Origin: an uncultured Bacilli bacterium
GTDB taxonomy: Bacteria > Bacillota_I > Bacilli_A > RF39 > UBA660
Direction of reading: 5' to 3'
Length of the DNA stretch: 30,802 nucleotides
NCBI GenBank assembly: GCA_947624855.1
Contig: CANQMC010000002.1
Span: 1-30,802, forward strand
Positions 14,941-23,810 of the stretch are shown piece after piece. A program made the translations under genes and the position numbers. The notes below the pieces were generated by a model that was not told the DNA's origin, ran no database searches, and saw only the letters and a program-made list of their open reading frames with translations. Each line of letters begins with the position of its first letter. Within the stretch, counting starts at the first letter, position 1.

Positions 14941-15840
14941 GATTAAAGGATGTTTTTCATATTCAGTCTCTAACTTTTCATTACTAAGATGAGTATATAT
15001 TTGAGTAGTTGTAATATCACTATGGCCAAGTAATTCTTGAACAATTCTTAAATCTGCTCCATGATTAAGCAAATGAGTTGCAAAAGAATGTCTAAGAGTA
15101 TGAGGACTTATATTTTTACTAATCCCCTTTTCTTCACATGTTTTTTTTAAAAATTTAAAAAATGCTTGTCTTGTTATTCTTGTTTTTCTAGAACTAATAA
15201 ATACATATTCTGAAGTTTTAAGACCTAAAATTTCACTTCGAGCCTCATTAATATATTTTTTTAAATATTCTATAGCCACTTCGTTAACAGGAATAATTCG
15301 TTCTTTACTCCCCTTCCCCATTACTTTTATAAAACCATCTTCTAAAAATAAATTACTCATAGTTAAATTACATAATTCACTAATCCGAATACCAGTTCCA
15401 TATAACAATTCAATCATTGCTTTATTTCTTAAATCATATTTACTTTTAATTTTAATATCTAATAAATTACTTACCTCTTCTTCTGTTAAATATTCTGGTA
15501 ATTTTTTTTCTAATTTAGGCATTTTAATTCCTTCACAAGGATTAATATTAAGTTCTCCTATATTTACTAAATATTTATAAAAATTATTAATTGTCGTTAA
15601 ATAATGAGCTTTAGTTTTAGCTTTTTTATCAACTTGTTTTCTTAAATATTCTTGAATATCTTCTTTAGTTAAATATTTAATATTTTGATTCTTAAAATAT
15701 TTAACTAAACAAAATAAATCATAAATATAAGATTTTCGAGTATTAATTGAAGTATTATATTCATTTACAATATATTCTTCAATATATTTTTTAAGCTCTA
15801 AATTATTTTTTAAAAATTCTTCTATTTTTTCATTTTTCAT
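14917..15840 (-). CDS. xerD: Tyrosine recombinase XerC/XerD
   Basis: This site-specific recombinase resolves chromosome dimers at dif together with FtsK. The 307 residues have an N-terminal SAM-like DNA-binding domain (about 15-100) and a complete catalytic set: R152 (GTGIRISEL), K176 (GKGSKER), H247 and R250 (SPHTLRHSFATHLL), H273 (LGHSDI) and nucleophile Y282 (TTQIYTHL). The sequence is closest in feel to XerD; XerC is the alternative, so the symbol is provisional. It starts behind GGAGT with a minus-strand TATAAT at 15858-15863. The dif-like site lies about 1 kb beyond its 3' end. Such closeness is typical of one-recombinase systems (XerS/difSL, XerH/difH) but unusual for a XerCD pair. Confidence 0.9.
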   Translation of the reverse strand: MKNEKIEEFLKNNLELKKYIEEYIVNEYNTSINTRKSYIYDLFCLVKYFKNQNIKYLTKEDIQEYLRKQVDKKAKTKAHYLTTINNFYKYLVNIGELNINPCEGIKMPKLEKKLPEYLTEEEVSNLLDIKIKSKYDLRNKAMIELLYGTGIRISELCNLTMSNLFLEDGFIKVMGKGSKERIIPVNEVAIEYLKKYINEARSEILGLKTSEYVFISSRKTRITRQAFFKFLKKTCEEKGISKNISPHTLRHSFATHLLNHGADLRIVQELLGHSDITTTQIYTHLSNEKLETEYEKHPLIKEKESNR

Positions 15841-15857
15841 ATTTATACTCCATTTAT

Positions 15858-15881
15858 ATTATATCATTTTTATGTTATAAT
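15858..15881. promoter_or_regulatory. Divergent promoters of xerD and rarA
   Basis: The minus-strand TATAAT (15858-15863) serves xerD. The plus-strand TGTTATAAT (15873-15881), an extended -10, serves rarA. The whole intergenic space is only 55 bases. Confidence 0.55.
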
Positions 15882-15895
15882 TAAAAGAGAAAGAA

Positions 15896-17101
15896 ATGAT
15901 TAAAATGGAATTACTAGCAAACAAAATGCGTCCTCAAAAACTAAATGATATTATTGGTCAACAACATTTAATTGGAGAAAATAAAGTATTAACTAATTTA
16001 GTTAAAAACAATAAAATATTTTCCATGATTTTATATGGCAAACCTGGAATAGGTAAAACTAGTATTGCTAATGCTTTAATAAATGAATTAAATATTAAAT
16101 CAAAATTTTTAAATGCTACGACTAATAATAAAAGTGATTTTGATATTGCTATAGAAGAAGCTAAAATGTATGGTGAAATGATTTTAGTAATAGATGAAAT
16201 TCATCGCATGAATAAAGATAAACAAGATATTTTATTACCTCATATTGAAAGTGGTCTTATAATATTAATTGGTCTTACTACTTCTAATCCTTATCATAAA
16301 ATAAATCCTGCGATCAGAAGTCGTTGTGAAATCTTTGAATTAAAAGAATTAACTACTAAAGATATCATTGAAGGTCTTAAAAAAGCAAGTTCTTATTTAC
16401 CTGATATTAAAATTGAAGATGATACTTTTAATTATATAGCAACTTTATCAGCTGGTGATTTTAGAAGCGCTATAAATACTTTAGAAGTATGTTATTATGC
16501 TAGTAACGATTTTAAAATAACTATTGAAGATGTTAAAAATATTAATAACAAACCCGTATTTTTTCATGATAAAAATGAAGATGGCCACTATGATGTTTTA
16601 AGTGCTTTTCAAAAATCTATAAGAGGTAGTGATGTAAATGCATCACTTCACTATCTAGCGAGATTAATTACTGCTGGTGATTTAGATAGTATTTATCGCC
16701 GTTTAAGTGTTATTGCTTATGAAGATATAGGTCTTGCCAATCCTGCTATGGGTCCCAAAGTTATGGCGGCCATTGAAGCAGCCGAATTAGTTGGTTTACC
16801 CGAAGCTCGTATTCCTCTAGGGGTAGTTGTAACTGAACTTGCCCTATCCCCTAAAAGCAACAGTGCTTATCTTGCTTTAGATGAAGCCTTAAATGATATT
16901 AATAAAGGGTTATCAGGACCTATCCCTAAACATATAATTAATGGTAATCCTAATTATTTATACCCTCATAATTATAAAAATGATTATATTAAACAAGAAT
17001 ATTTACCTAATAATTTAAAAAATAAAATATATTATCATAAAAAAGATAATAAATATGAAGCTAATTTAAATAAATTATATGATGAAATGAGGAATGATTA
17101 A
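15896..17101 (+). CDS. rarA: Replication-associated recombination protein RarA (MgsA) AAA ATPase
   Basis: This clamp-loader-like AAA+ ATPase acts at stalled forks. It has the N-terminal LANKMRPQKLNDIIGQQHL box, Walker A GKPGIGKTS (48-56), Walker B ILVIDEIHR (about 96-104) and the sensor TTSNP. The C-terminal MgsA oligomerisation region follows, with EDIGLANPAM, PEARIPLGVVVTELALSPKS and HNYKNDYIKQEYLP. Length 401 is slightly short of 420-440. An ATG at 15905 (MELLANKMRP) may be the real start; the one at 15896 would leave an 8-base leader after the extended -10. Its stop shares one base with the gpsA start. In Bacillota rarA is commonly near tcdA and the 6S RNA gene, as it is here. Confidence 0.93.
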   Translation: MIKMELLANKMRPQKLNDIIGQQHLIGENKVLTNLVKNNKIFSMILYGKPGIGKTSIANALINELNIKSKFLNATTNNKSDFDIAIEEAKMYGEMILVIDEIHRMNKDKQDILLPHIESGLIILIGLTTSNPYHKINPAIRSRCEIFELKELTTKDIIEGLKKASSYLPDIKIEDDTFNYIATLSAGDFRSAINTLEVCYYASNDFKITIEDVKNINNKPVFFHDKNEDGHYDVLSAFQKSIRGSDVNASLHYLARLITAGDLDSIYRRLSVIAYEDIGLANPAMGPKVMAAIEAAELVGLPEARIPLGVVVTELALSPKSNSAYLALDEALNDINKGLSGPIPKHIINGNPNYLYPHNYKNDYIKQEYLPNNLKNKIYYHKKDNKYEANLNKLYDEMRND

Positions 17102-18075
17102 TGAATATAAGTATTATTGGAACCGGTATTTACAGTGTTGCTTTAGCTTTAAATATAACTAAAAACAATCATAAAGTAACTATGTGGAGTGAAAATAAAA
17201 AATTAGTAACTAGTTTAAATAAAAATAAAACATTTAAACCTATAACTAATGCTCCAATTCCCAAAAATATTAAATTTACTAATGATTTAAAACTTCTTTT
17301 TGCCAATCCTGATTTAATAATAATTGCTTCTTCTGCCAAATATTTTCGAGAAATATGTTTAAATATTAAAGGTTATTACAATACTAAAATTCCTATTTGT
17401 ATTGCAAGTAAAGGTATCGAAAATCATACATGTAAATTTCTAAGTGATATTACTAAAGAAATATTAAAAGCAAAACATTTGGGAGTAATATCCGGTCCAA
17501 CGTTCGCGCAAGATTTAATTCATAATGAACCATGTGCTTTAAGTTTAGCTACAACTACTAAAAAAGCCACTCGTATAATTGCCGAAGTTTTAAGTAATGA
17601 CTTTTTAAAATTTCGATCTAATACAGATTTATATGGCACTGAACTTTGTGGCAGTATCAAAAATGTAATTGCTATTGCTTCTGGTATTTTAGATGGTTTA
17701 GGTTATACTGAATCAACTAGAGCCTTTTTAATAACTGAAGCTCTTCATGATATTAAAGAATTATTATATAAATTAGAATGTAATCCTAAAACTATTTTAT
17801 CTTTTGCCGGAATTGGTGATTTAATATTAACTTGTTCTTCACCTAAAAGTCGTAATTATTCTTATGGAGTATTATTAGGTCAAAAAAAATCTCCTGAAAT
17901 AATATCTAAATATTTAAATAATAATACTGTTGAAGGTTATTACACCCTTTTATCCATTAAAGAACTAACTAAAAATCGCAAAATAAAAATGCCTATAATC
18001 AATATAATCTATGATATAGCCATTAATAATAAAGAACCTAAAATATTAGTTGATTTTTTAATAAATAAAGATTAA
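17101..18075 (+). CDS. gpsA: NAD(P)H-dependent glycerol-3-phosphate dehydrogenase
   Basis: GpsA reduces dihydroxyacetone phosphate to sn-glycerol-3-phosphate for phospholipid synthesis. The Rossmann start GTGIYSVALALN (7-18) has Tyr-Ser where the family usually has Trp-Gly. SGPTFAQ (131-137), the catalytic Lys in LCGSIKNVIAIASG (K187) and FAGIGDLILTCSS (about 235-247) follow. At 324 residues it is slightly short. Its ATG overlaps the rarA stop by one base (TAATG), so it depends on the rarA promoter. Its stop overlaps the stop of the convergent tcdA gene by three bases, leaving no room for an intervening terminator. Its usual neighbour der/engA is absent. Confidence 0.93.
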   Translation: MNISIIGTGIYSVALALNITKNNHKVTMWSENKKLVTSLNKNKTFKPITNAPIPKNIKFTNDLKLLFANPDLIIIASSAKYFREICLNIKGYYNTKIPICIASKGIENHTCKFLSDITKEILKAKHLGVISGPTFAQDLIHNEPCALSLATTTKKATRIIAEVLSNDFLKFRSNTDLYGTELCGSIKNVIAIASGILDGLGYTESTRAFLITEALHDIKELLYKLECNPKTILSFAGIGDLILTCSSPKSRNYSYGVLLGQKKSPEIISKYLNNNTVEGYYTLLSIKELTKNRKIKMPIINIIYDIAINNKEPKILVDFLINKD

Positions 18076-18755
18076 CTAATATTTTTTTCATATATGTCTT
18101 TAAATACATAATTAGCTAAATATATACCGGCTACTGCTGGTACAAATACTAATGATCCAACTTTTTTATCATTATTTAAAACTTCTTCTTTACTAAAAAC
18201 TACCGGAATATTTAAATCTATATTTTCTTTTTTTAAATTATATCTTAATTTTTTAGCTAAAGGACAATTAAATGTTTTATTTAAAGTTGTAACTTCAACT
18301 TTTCTGGCATCTATTCTTTTTCCCATTCCTAAACAAGATATTATTTTAATATTATTTACTTTGGCATATTTAATTAATTCTATTTTAATTATTAAATCAT
18401 CACAAGCATCTATTATATAATCATATTTTTCATTTACATAATCCTTAAAATTAGCCAAATTAAGCTTTATATTATGAGTTTTAATATTAACTTGATCATT
18501 TATACTATGAGCTCTTTTTAAAGCTTCATCTACTTTATTTAAGCCTATATTATTTAAATTGGTAATAATTTGTCTATTTAAATTAGATAATGCTATAGTA
18601 TCACCATCAATAATAGTTATATTACTAAATCCACTTCGAACTAAAGCTTCTAAAGCATAACCTCCTACTCCTCCAATACCTACGATTAAAATTTTAACTT
18701 TTTTAATTAAAGTCCAAGTTTCATTATCTATTAAACTAAGAATTCGCTCTTCCAT
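18072..18755 (-). CDS. tcdA: tRNA threonylcarbamoyladenosine dehydratase (TcdA/CsdL, ThiF-like)
   Basis: This E1-like ATP-dependent enzyme cyclises t6A37 to ct6A in ANN-decoding tRNAs. The N-terminal nucleotide fold GIGGVGGYALEALVRSG (about 26-42) is followed by DGDTIALSNLNRQ, a typical ThiF/MoeB adenylation motif. CLGMGKR and the C-terminal SLVFVPAVAGIYLAN fit the TcdA branch. I start it at 18755 because GGAGG (18761-18765) sits 5 bases upstream; an ATG at 18767 overlaps that ribosome site. This gives 227 residues. The ribosome site directly follows the T-run of the upstream RNA (18775-18949), so expression probably needs read-through or an unseen promoter. Confidence 0.9.
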   Translation of the reverse strand: MEERILSLIDNETWTLIKKVKILIVGIGGVGGYALEALVRSGFSNITIIDGDTIALSNLNRQIITNLNNIGLNKVDEALKRAHSINDQVNIKTHNIKLNLANFKDYVNEKYDYIIDACDDLIIKIELIKYAKVNNIKIISCLGMGKRIDARKVEVTTLNKTFNCPLAKKLRYNLKKENIDLNIPVVFSKEEVLNNDKKVGSLVFVPAVAGIYLANYVFKDIYEKNIS

Positions 18756-18769
18756 CTCTTCCTCCATTA

Positions 18770-18949
18770 AAAAAACCTAAAGAATAGTCTGCTTTTTGAT
18801 AAAAGCCCGCGCACTCGCAGGTGGTAAGAAACATATATGTTTTAGGATTCTAGCTAATCAAAGACTAGTCTTCAACACCACATATAATTATTCTCCCAAG
18901 ATTATCAACATAGTCGGTTTTTATTTAGAAACAAACTAATTCTCTAGGT
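18770..18949 (-). ncRNA. ssrS: Probable 6S RNA
   Basis: Transcription from the promoter at 18956-18985 would start near 18949 and end at a T-run (18769-18775), giving about 175-180 nt, the size of Bacillota 6S RNAs. The two ends form a long closing stem: ACCTAGAGAATTAGT at the 5' end against ACTATTCTTTAGGT at the 3' end, extended by TTGTTT with AAGCAG (G-U pairs). The middle forms an interrupted rod with a large internal bubble, including GTGGT/ACCAC, a small 3'-side hairpin (CCTGCG-AGTG-CGCGGG) and an AAACATATATGTTT inner hairpin. 6S RNA is a promoter mimic that sequesters SigA holoenzyme. As I recall, bsrA in B. subtilis also lies next to yrvM (tcdA), with rarA nearby. An attenuator for tcdA is the main alternative. 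Confidence 0.7.
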
Positions 18950-18955
18950 ATTTAT

Positions 18956-18985
18956 ATTATATCATATTATTAAATTTATATTCAA
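18956..18985 (-). promoter_or_regulatory. Promoter of the probable 6S RNA
   Basis: TTGAAT (18980-18985), an 18-base spacer and TATAAT (18956-18961) on the minus strand. The expected start lies at about 18949, exactly where the closing stem begins. Confidence 0.6.
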
Positions 18986-19022
18986 TATAATTACATTAAT
19001 TTTACATTTAATTAGCTAAATT

Positions 19023-20141
19023 TTATAAATATCTATCAAATTTTCGAAATTCTTCAGAATCTTTTAAATCGGTACTTGCTAATTCTTTAATTAATTTCTT
19101 TTGATGCATTGAAAGTTTAGTAGGTATAATAATATCATAAATTACATACATATTTCCTTTACCTATTGCATTTACTTTCTTAACACCTTTACCTTTTAAT
19201 TTAACTTTTTCACCAGCGGCAGTTCCTGCTTTAACATCTAATATTACATTACCAGTTAAAGTAGGTATTTCTTTTTTAGTCCCTAATATTGCCTCAGTAA
19301 TTGTAAGTGGCACATTAAGATAAATATCTTCATCTTCTCTTTCAAATAAAGGATGACTTTTAACTTTAAATTCTAAATAAATATCTCCATTAGGTCCTCC
19401 ATTTTGGCCAGCTGAACCTTTTCCACTTATTCTAAGTTGATATCCATTGTCAACTCCTTCTGGAATATTTACTTCAATATCTTTTCTTTCTCTTGTATAA
19501 CCTTTGCCATCACATTTAGAACATTTTTCTCTAAAACTAGAACCTGAGCCCCCACATGTTGGACAAGTTGTTTGTGTTTGAAAAACTCCAAATAAACTTC
19601 GTTGTTCACTAATAACAGTTCCAGAGCCTCCACATGTACTACATGTTACTTCATGAAAACCTCCATCTCCATGACATTTAAAACATTTTTCATTTAAATC
19701 TAAAGTAATAGTTTTTTTAGCACCAAATACAGCTTCTTCAAAAGTTAAATTAACTGTAACTAAACTATCTTCACCTTTTCTTGGTCGTTTAGAATTTCTG
19801 GAATTTCCTCCAAAATTAAAGTTATGAAAACCACTAAAACTTCCTCCAAATAAATCAGCAAAAATTTCTGATAAATCTATATCTTCAGCACTAAAACCAC
19901 TGTAATTAGCTCCTCCATTATTAGTAAACGCTTGATGACCAAATTGATCATATTGTTTTCTTTTGGTAGGATCAGAAAGTATAGCATAAGCTTCTCCTAC
20001 TTCTTTAAATTTAGCTTCATCACCAGTTTGTTTATTATCGGGATGATATTCTTTAGCTAATTTCCGAAAAGCTCTTTTAATTTCTTCATCAGTTGCAGTT
20101 TTCGAAACCCCCAGTATTTCATAATAATCTTTTTTATTCAT
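19023..20141 (-). CDS. dnaJ: Chaperone DnaJ (Hsp40)
   Basis: DnaJ is the DnaK co-chaperone that delivers clients and stimulates ATP hydrolysis. It has a J-domain with HPD (33-35), a Gly/Phe region (about 73-113), four zinc-binding repeats (CFKCHGDG, CSTCGGSG, CPTCGGSG, CSKCDGKG; about 153-215) and the beta-sandwich C-terminal substrate domains. Length 372 is standard. AGGTGAG precedes the ATG. It follows pepF by 8 bases and is the last gene of the heat-shock operon. I see no strong terminator after its stop; the 6S promoter region comes next. Confidence 0.97.
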   Translation of the reverse strand: MNKKDYYEILGVSKTATDEEIKRAFRKLAKEYHPDNKQTGDEAKFKEVGEAYAILSDPTKRKQYDQFGHQAFTNNGGANYSGFSAEDIDLSEIFADLFGGSFSGFHNFNFGGNSRNSKRPRKGEDSLVTVNLTFEEAVFGAKKTITLDLNEKCFKCHGDGGFHEVTCSTCGGSGTVISEQRSLFGVFQTQTTCPTCGGSGSSFREKCSKCDGKGYTRERKDIEVNIPEGVDNGYQLRISGKGSAGQNGGPNGDIYLEFKVKSHPLFEREDEDIYLNVPLTITEAILGTKKEIPTLTGNVILDVKAGTAAGEKVKLKGKGVKKVNAIGKGNMYVIYDIIIPTKLSMHQKKLIKELASTDLKDSEEFRKFDRYL

Positions 20142-20149
20142 ATTCTCAC

Positions 20150-21946
20150 CTACTTCTTATCATAAAGACTTTTTAATTCTAAAACTAAATCGTTAAAATA
20201 CGCAAAAGCTTCATTTAAAGTCTCTTCTTTATCCATAAAAACCCCTGCTACATTTAAAGATTCAATTGGTGTTTTAGTACAACCTAATTTTAAAAATTCA
20301 ATATAATTATGAACTGCATTTTCTTTTTTATTTAATATATCTGTAGCAATTTTAATCGCGGCAGCATAGGCTGTAGCATATTGATAAACATAAAAATTAT
20401 AATAGAAATGTGGTATTCTTGCCCATTCATATTTAACAACATCATCAACTATAATATTATCTCCAAAATAAGCTACATTTAAATCATAAAATATATTACT
20501 CATTACTTCATGAGTTAATATTTCACCAGCTTGTTCTTTTTCATGAATAATTTTTTCAAATTCTGCAAACATTGTTTGTCTATATATAGTTGCTTTAAAA
20601 TCCCTTATTAAATCATCAAGTAAATATTTTTTTTCATTTATATCATTAGTTTTATTAATTAAATATTTACTAAGTAATATTTGATTTACTTGACTAGCTA
20701 CTTCTGCTACAAATATAGAATAACTATAATCTTGATATGTTTGATTATTAATAGCATAATAATAATGCATTGCATGTCCAAGTTCATGAGCTAAAGTCGA
20801 AACATTATCTAATGATCCATCAAAACTTAATAAAACATAAGGATGAACATTATAGCACGCTGTACAATAAGCTCCTGTTCTCTTACCATCATTAGGCGCA
20901 AAATCTATCCATTTTTCTTTAAAAGCTCTATCTAAATTAGCTAAATAATCATCACCTAATACTCCTAAAGCTTCCATAAGTAAATCATGAGCTTCTTTTT
21001 CTGTATAATTATGTTTTACTTCTTTAACTAATGGGGCATTAGCATCATATAAATGTAATTCATCTAAACCTAAAACTTCTTTTTTTAATTTCCAAAATTC
21101 CGATAAAGGTTGCACATTTTTACGAACTGTTTTAATTAAATTAGAATATATTTCTTCTGGAATATCATTCCGATCTAAAGCAGCATTTAAAGCACTTTTA
21201 TACTTTCTAATACTTGCTATACGATTATTTTTAGCAACTTCTTTACTTAAAGTAACCGCTAAAGTATTTTTAAATGAACCATAAGTATTAAGTAATGTTA
21301 AAAAAGCTTCTTTTCTAACTTTAGGATCTTTACTTTCAATAAACTTTCGATAACTTCTTTCATTTAATTCTTCTTTTTCTCCTAATTCATTAGTTATATC
21401 TCCAAACTTTAAATCAGAATTAATTAAATAACCAAATACATCATCTGGTGTACTAAAAACACTTGCTAAACTTGATAATAATTTTTCTTCATTTTCACTT
21501 AAAGTATGTTCTTTAAATTTAAAAATATCTTTTAAAACTCTTTCATAAGGTTTTAATTTAGTATTTTCTTTTATATAAGAATCTATTAAACTATAATCTT
21601 TTTTTAATATTTCAGGTACAATAAAAGCTGTTTTTTCATTATATTTTTCATATAATAAATAAGCTTTTCCATACATAGTTTGAAATTTAGTATTAGTTGT
21701 ATCTTGATCATTTTGAATATGAGCATAAACAAATACTTGTTCTAATTTTTTATTAAATTCATTATCAAATTCTAATAATTCATATAAAGTATCAGAACTT
21801 TCTAAAATTCTATTTTCATATTTTTTAAATTCTTCTAATTTAATTTCTAAATCAGAAAAAGTTTGTTCATAATCTTTTTCTGTTTTAAATAAATCTTTTA
21901 CATTCCATTTTAAATCATCTTTAAAATTTTCCCGAGGTTTTGCCAT
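20150..21946 (-). CDS. pepF: Oligoendopeptidase F (M3 zinc peptidase)
   Basis: This cytoplasmic zinc metallopeptidase cleaves oligopeptides. The HEXXH zinc motif is in LAHELGHAMHYYY (H387, E388, H391). The upstream GKRTGAYCT and the downstream region (EVASQVNQILLS, with the third ligand E in FVAEVASQ about 26 residues later) fit the M3B family. The 598 residues match PepF. It is placed between dnaK (44 bases upstream, with a hairpin) and dnaJ (8 bases downstream), so it should be HrcA/heat-regulated. This is not the usual dnaK-dnaJ adjacency and suggests a role in finishing peptides released by stress proteolysis (inference). AAAGGAT precedes the ATG. Confidence 0.93.
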   Translation of the reverse strand: MAKPRENFKDDLKWNVKDLFKTEKDYEQTFSDLEIKLEEFKKYENRILESSDTLYELLEFDNEFNKKLEQVFVYAHIQNDQDTTNTKFQTMYGKAYLLYEKYNEKTAFIVPEILKKDYSLIDSYIKENTKLKPYERVLKDIFKFKEHTLSENEEKLLSSLASVFSTPDDVFGYLINSDLKFGDITNELGEKEELNERSYRKFIESKDPKVRKEAFLTLLNTYGSFKNTLAVTLSKEVAKNNRIASIRKYKSALNAALDRNDIPEEIYSNLIKTVRKNVQPLSEFWKLKKEVLGLDELHLYDANAPLVKEVKHNYTEKEAHDLLMEALGVLGDDYLANLDRAFKEKWIDFAPNDGKRTGAYCTACYNVHPYVLLSFDGSLDNVSTLAHELGHAMHYYYAINNQTYQDYSYSIFVAEVASQVNQILLSKYLINKTNDINEKKYLLDDLIRDFKATIYRQTMFAEFEKIIHEKEQAGEILTHEVMSNIFYDLNVAYFGDNIIVDDVVKYEWARIPHFYYNFYVYQYATAYAAAIKIATDILNKKENAVHNYIEFLKLGCTKTPIESLNVAGVFMDKEETLNEAFAYFNDLVLELKSLYDKK

Positions 21947-21969
21947 AATTATCCTTTCTACATAGAGAT

Positions 21970-21991
21970 AAGCTCTAGTTTCCTAGAACTT
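21970..21991 (-). other. Intercistronic hairpin between dnaK and pepF
   Basis: On the minus strand AAGTTCTAG, loop GAAA, CTAGAGCTT forms nine pairs (one G-U) closed by a GNRA-type tetraloop, overlapping the dnaK stop. No T-run follows, so it is more likely a stability or processing element that sets dnaK above the downstream genes than a terminator. Confidence 0.5.
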
Positions 21992-23810
21992 ATTTTTCTT
22001 CATAATCAGCTTCTTTTACATCATCATCTTTAGAATCTTTATTTTCTTCTTCTGGAGCTTCATTTTCTTTATTTTTAGCTGCTTCTTCATATACTTTAGT
22101 AGCTAATTTCATAGCAATTTCATTTAAACTCTCAGTTTTCTTCTTTATTTCATCAATATCTTCGCCTTCTAAAGCTTTCTTTAATTCTTCAATTTTATTT
22201 TCAGCTTCTTCTTTATCTTTTTTATCTACTTTATCACCTAAATCTTTAATAGCTTTTTCAGTAGCAAAGATCATACTATCAGCTTCATTACGAGCTTCAG
22301 CTTCAGTTTTACGTTTTTCATCAGCTTCTTTATTAGCTTCAGCTTCTTTCATCATTTTATCTATTTCTTCATCGGTTAAATTAGTTGAAGAAGTAATTGT
22401 TATTGATTGTTCTTTATTAGTTCCTAAATCTTTAGCAGTAACATTAACAATACCATTGGCATCAATATCAAATTTAACTTCAATTTGTGGTACTCCTCTT
22501 GGAGCAGGTGGAATATTTGTAAGTTGGAAATTACCTAAAGTTTTGTTATCATAAGCCATTGGTCTTTCACCTTGTAATACATGAATATCTACGGCTGGTT
22601 GATTATCAGCTGCAGTTGAAAATACTTGGGATTTACTTGTTGGAATTGTTGTATTTCTTGGAATTAATACGGTCATTACATTTCCTAAAGTTTCAAGTCC
22701 TAAAGAAAGTGGTGTAACATCAAGAAGGACAATATCTTCAACTTCTCCAGTTAAAACTCCTCCTTGAATAGCCGCTCCCATAGCTACTACTTCATCTGGA
22801 TTAACACTTTTATTTGGTTCTTGACCAAGTTCTTTTTTAACTAATTCTTGGATATAAGGAATACGTGTTGAACCACCAACTAATATTACTTTATCAATAT
22901 CATTTTTACTTAATTTAGCATCCTTTAAAGCTTTACGAACTGGTTCTAAAGTTGAATCAAATAAATCTCTACATAAATCTTCAAATTTAGCTTTTGATAA
23001 AGTAGTTTCAAAATGTAATGGTCCATCATCATTTTGAGCAATAAATGGTAAACTAATTGAAGCATTAGTCATTCCTGATAAATCTTTTTTAGCTTTTTCG
23101 GCAGCATCTTTAATTCTTTGCATTGCCATTTTATCTTTACTTAAATCTATACCATTTTCACTTTTAAATTCTTTTATTAAATATTCTACAATTCTTTCAT
23201 CAAAATCATCGCCACCTAAACGATTATTACCAGCAGTAGCTTTTACTTCAAATACACCATCACCAAGTTCTAGAATAGAAACGTCAAATGTTCCTCCTCC
23301 TAAATCATAAACTAAAATAGTTTGTAATTTATCTTGTTTATCAAGTCCATATGCTAAAGCCGCTGCAGTTGGTTCATTAATAATTCTTTCTACTTCCAAA
23401 CCGGCAATTTTACCGGCATTTTTAGTTGCTTGTCTTTCAGCATCATTAAAGTAAGCTGGAACAGTTATAACTGCTTTAGTTACTTTTTCTCCTAAATATG
23501 CTTCGGCATCTTTTTTAAGTTTACTTAAAATTTTAGCACTTATTTCTTCAGGAGTATATTTTTTACCATTAGCTTCTACTTTCTCACTAGTTCCCATTTT
23601 TCTTTTAATTGAAGAAATAGTATTTTTAGCATTAGTAACTGCTTGATTACGAGCAATACTTCCGACCATTTCTTCATCGCCTTTAAAAGCTACAACTGAA
23701 GGTGTTGTTCTATTTCCTTCGGCATTAGGAATAACTTTTGGTTCGCCACCTTCTAATACTGCCACACAACTATTTGTTGTTCCTAAATCAATACCTATTA
23801 TTTTTGCCAT
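21990..23810 (-). CDS. dnaK: Chaperone DnaK (Hsp70)
   Basis: DnaK is an ATP-dependent chaperone that works with DnaJ and GrpE. The actin-like ATPase domain starts IIGIDLGTTNSCVAV and contains VPAYFNDAERQATKNAG, YDLGGGTFDVSILE and LVGGSTRIP. The substrate domain has DVTPLSLGLETLG and the VPQIEVKFDID strand. A helical lid and an acidic tail (ending EADYEEK) close the protein. At 606 residues it is typical of Gram-positives, and lacks the roughly 24-residue N-domain insertion of Gram-negative DnaKs. The ATG shares one base with the grpE stop (TAATG). Confidence 0.98.
   Translation of the reverse strand: MAKIIGIDLGTTNSCVAVLEGGEPKVIPNAEGNRTTPSVVAFKGDEEMVGSIARNQAVTNAKNTISSIKRKMGTSEKVEANGKKYTPEEISAKILSKLKKDAEAYLGEKVTKAVITVPAYFNDAERQATKNAGKIAGLEVERIINEPTAAALAYGLDKQDKLQTILVYDLGGGTFDVSILELGDGVFEVKATAGNNRLGGDDFDERIVEYLIKEFKSENGIDLSKDKMAMQRIKDAAEKAKKDLSGMTNASISLPFIAQNDDGPLHFETTLSKAKFEDLCRDLFDSTLEPVRKALKDAKLSKNDIDKVILVGGSTRIPYIQELVKKELGQEPNKSVNPDEVVAMGAAIQGGVLTGEVEDIVLLDVTPLSLGLETLGNVMTVLIPRNTTIPTSKSQVFSTAADNQPAVDIHVLQGERPMAYDNKTLGNFQLTNIPPAPRGVPQIEVKFDIDANGIVNVTAKDLGTNKEQSITITSSTNLTDEEIDKMMKEAEANKEADEKRKTEAEARNEADSMIFATEKAIKDLGDKVDKKDKEEAENKIEELKKALEGEDIDEIKKKTESLNEIAMKLATKVYEEAAKNKENEAPEEENKDSKDDDVKEADYEEK

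Noticed and set aside
14880..15840. Integrase of an integrated element at 14917-15840
   Set aside because: Length and motifs are those of a housekeeping XerC/D. There is no adjacent tRNA, attachment repeat or cargo, and a dif-like site is close by.
18770..18949. T-box riboswitch upstream of tcdA
   Set aside because: No AGGGTGGNACCGCG T-box sequence is present, tcdA is not a typical T-box target, and the pairing of the two RNA ends plus the gene context fit 6S RNA better.
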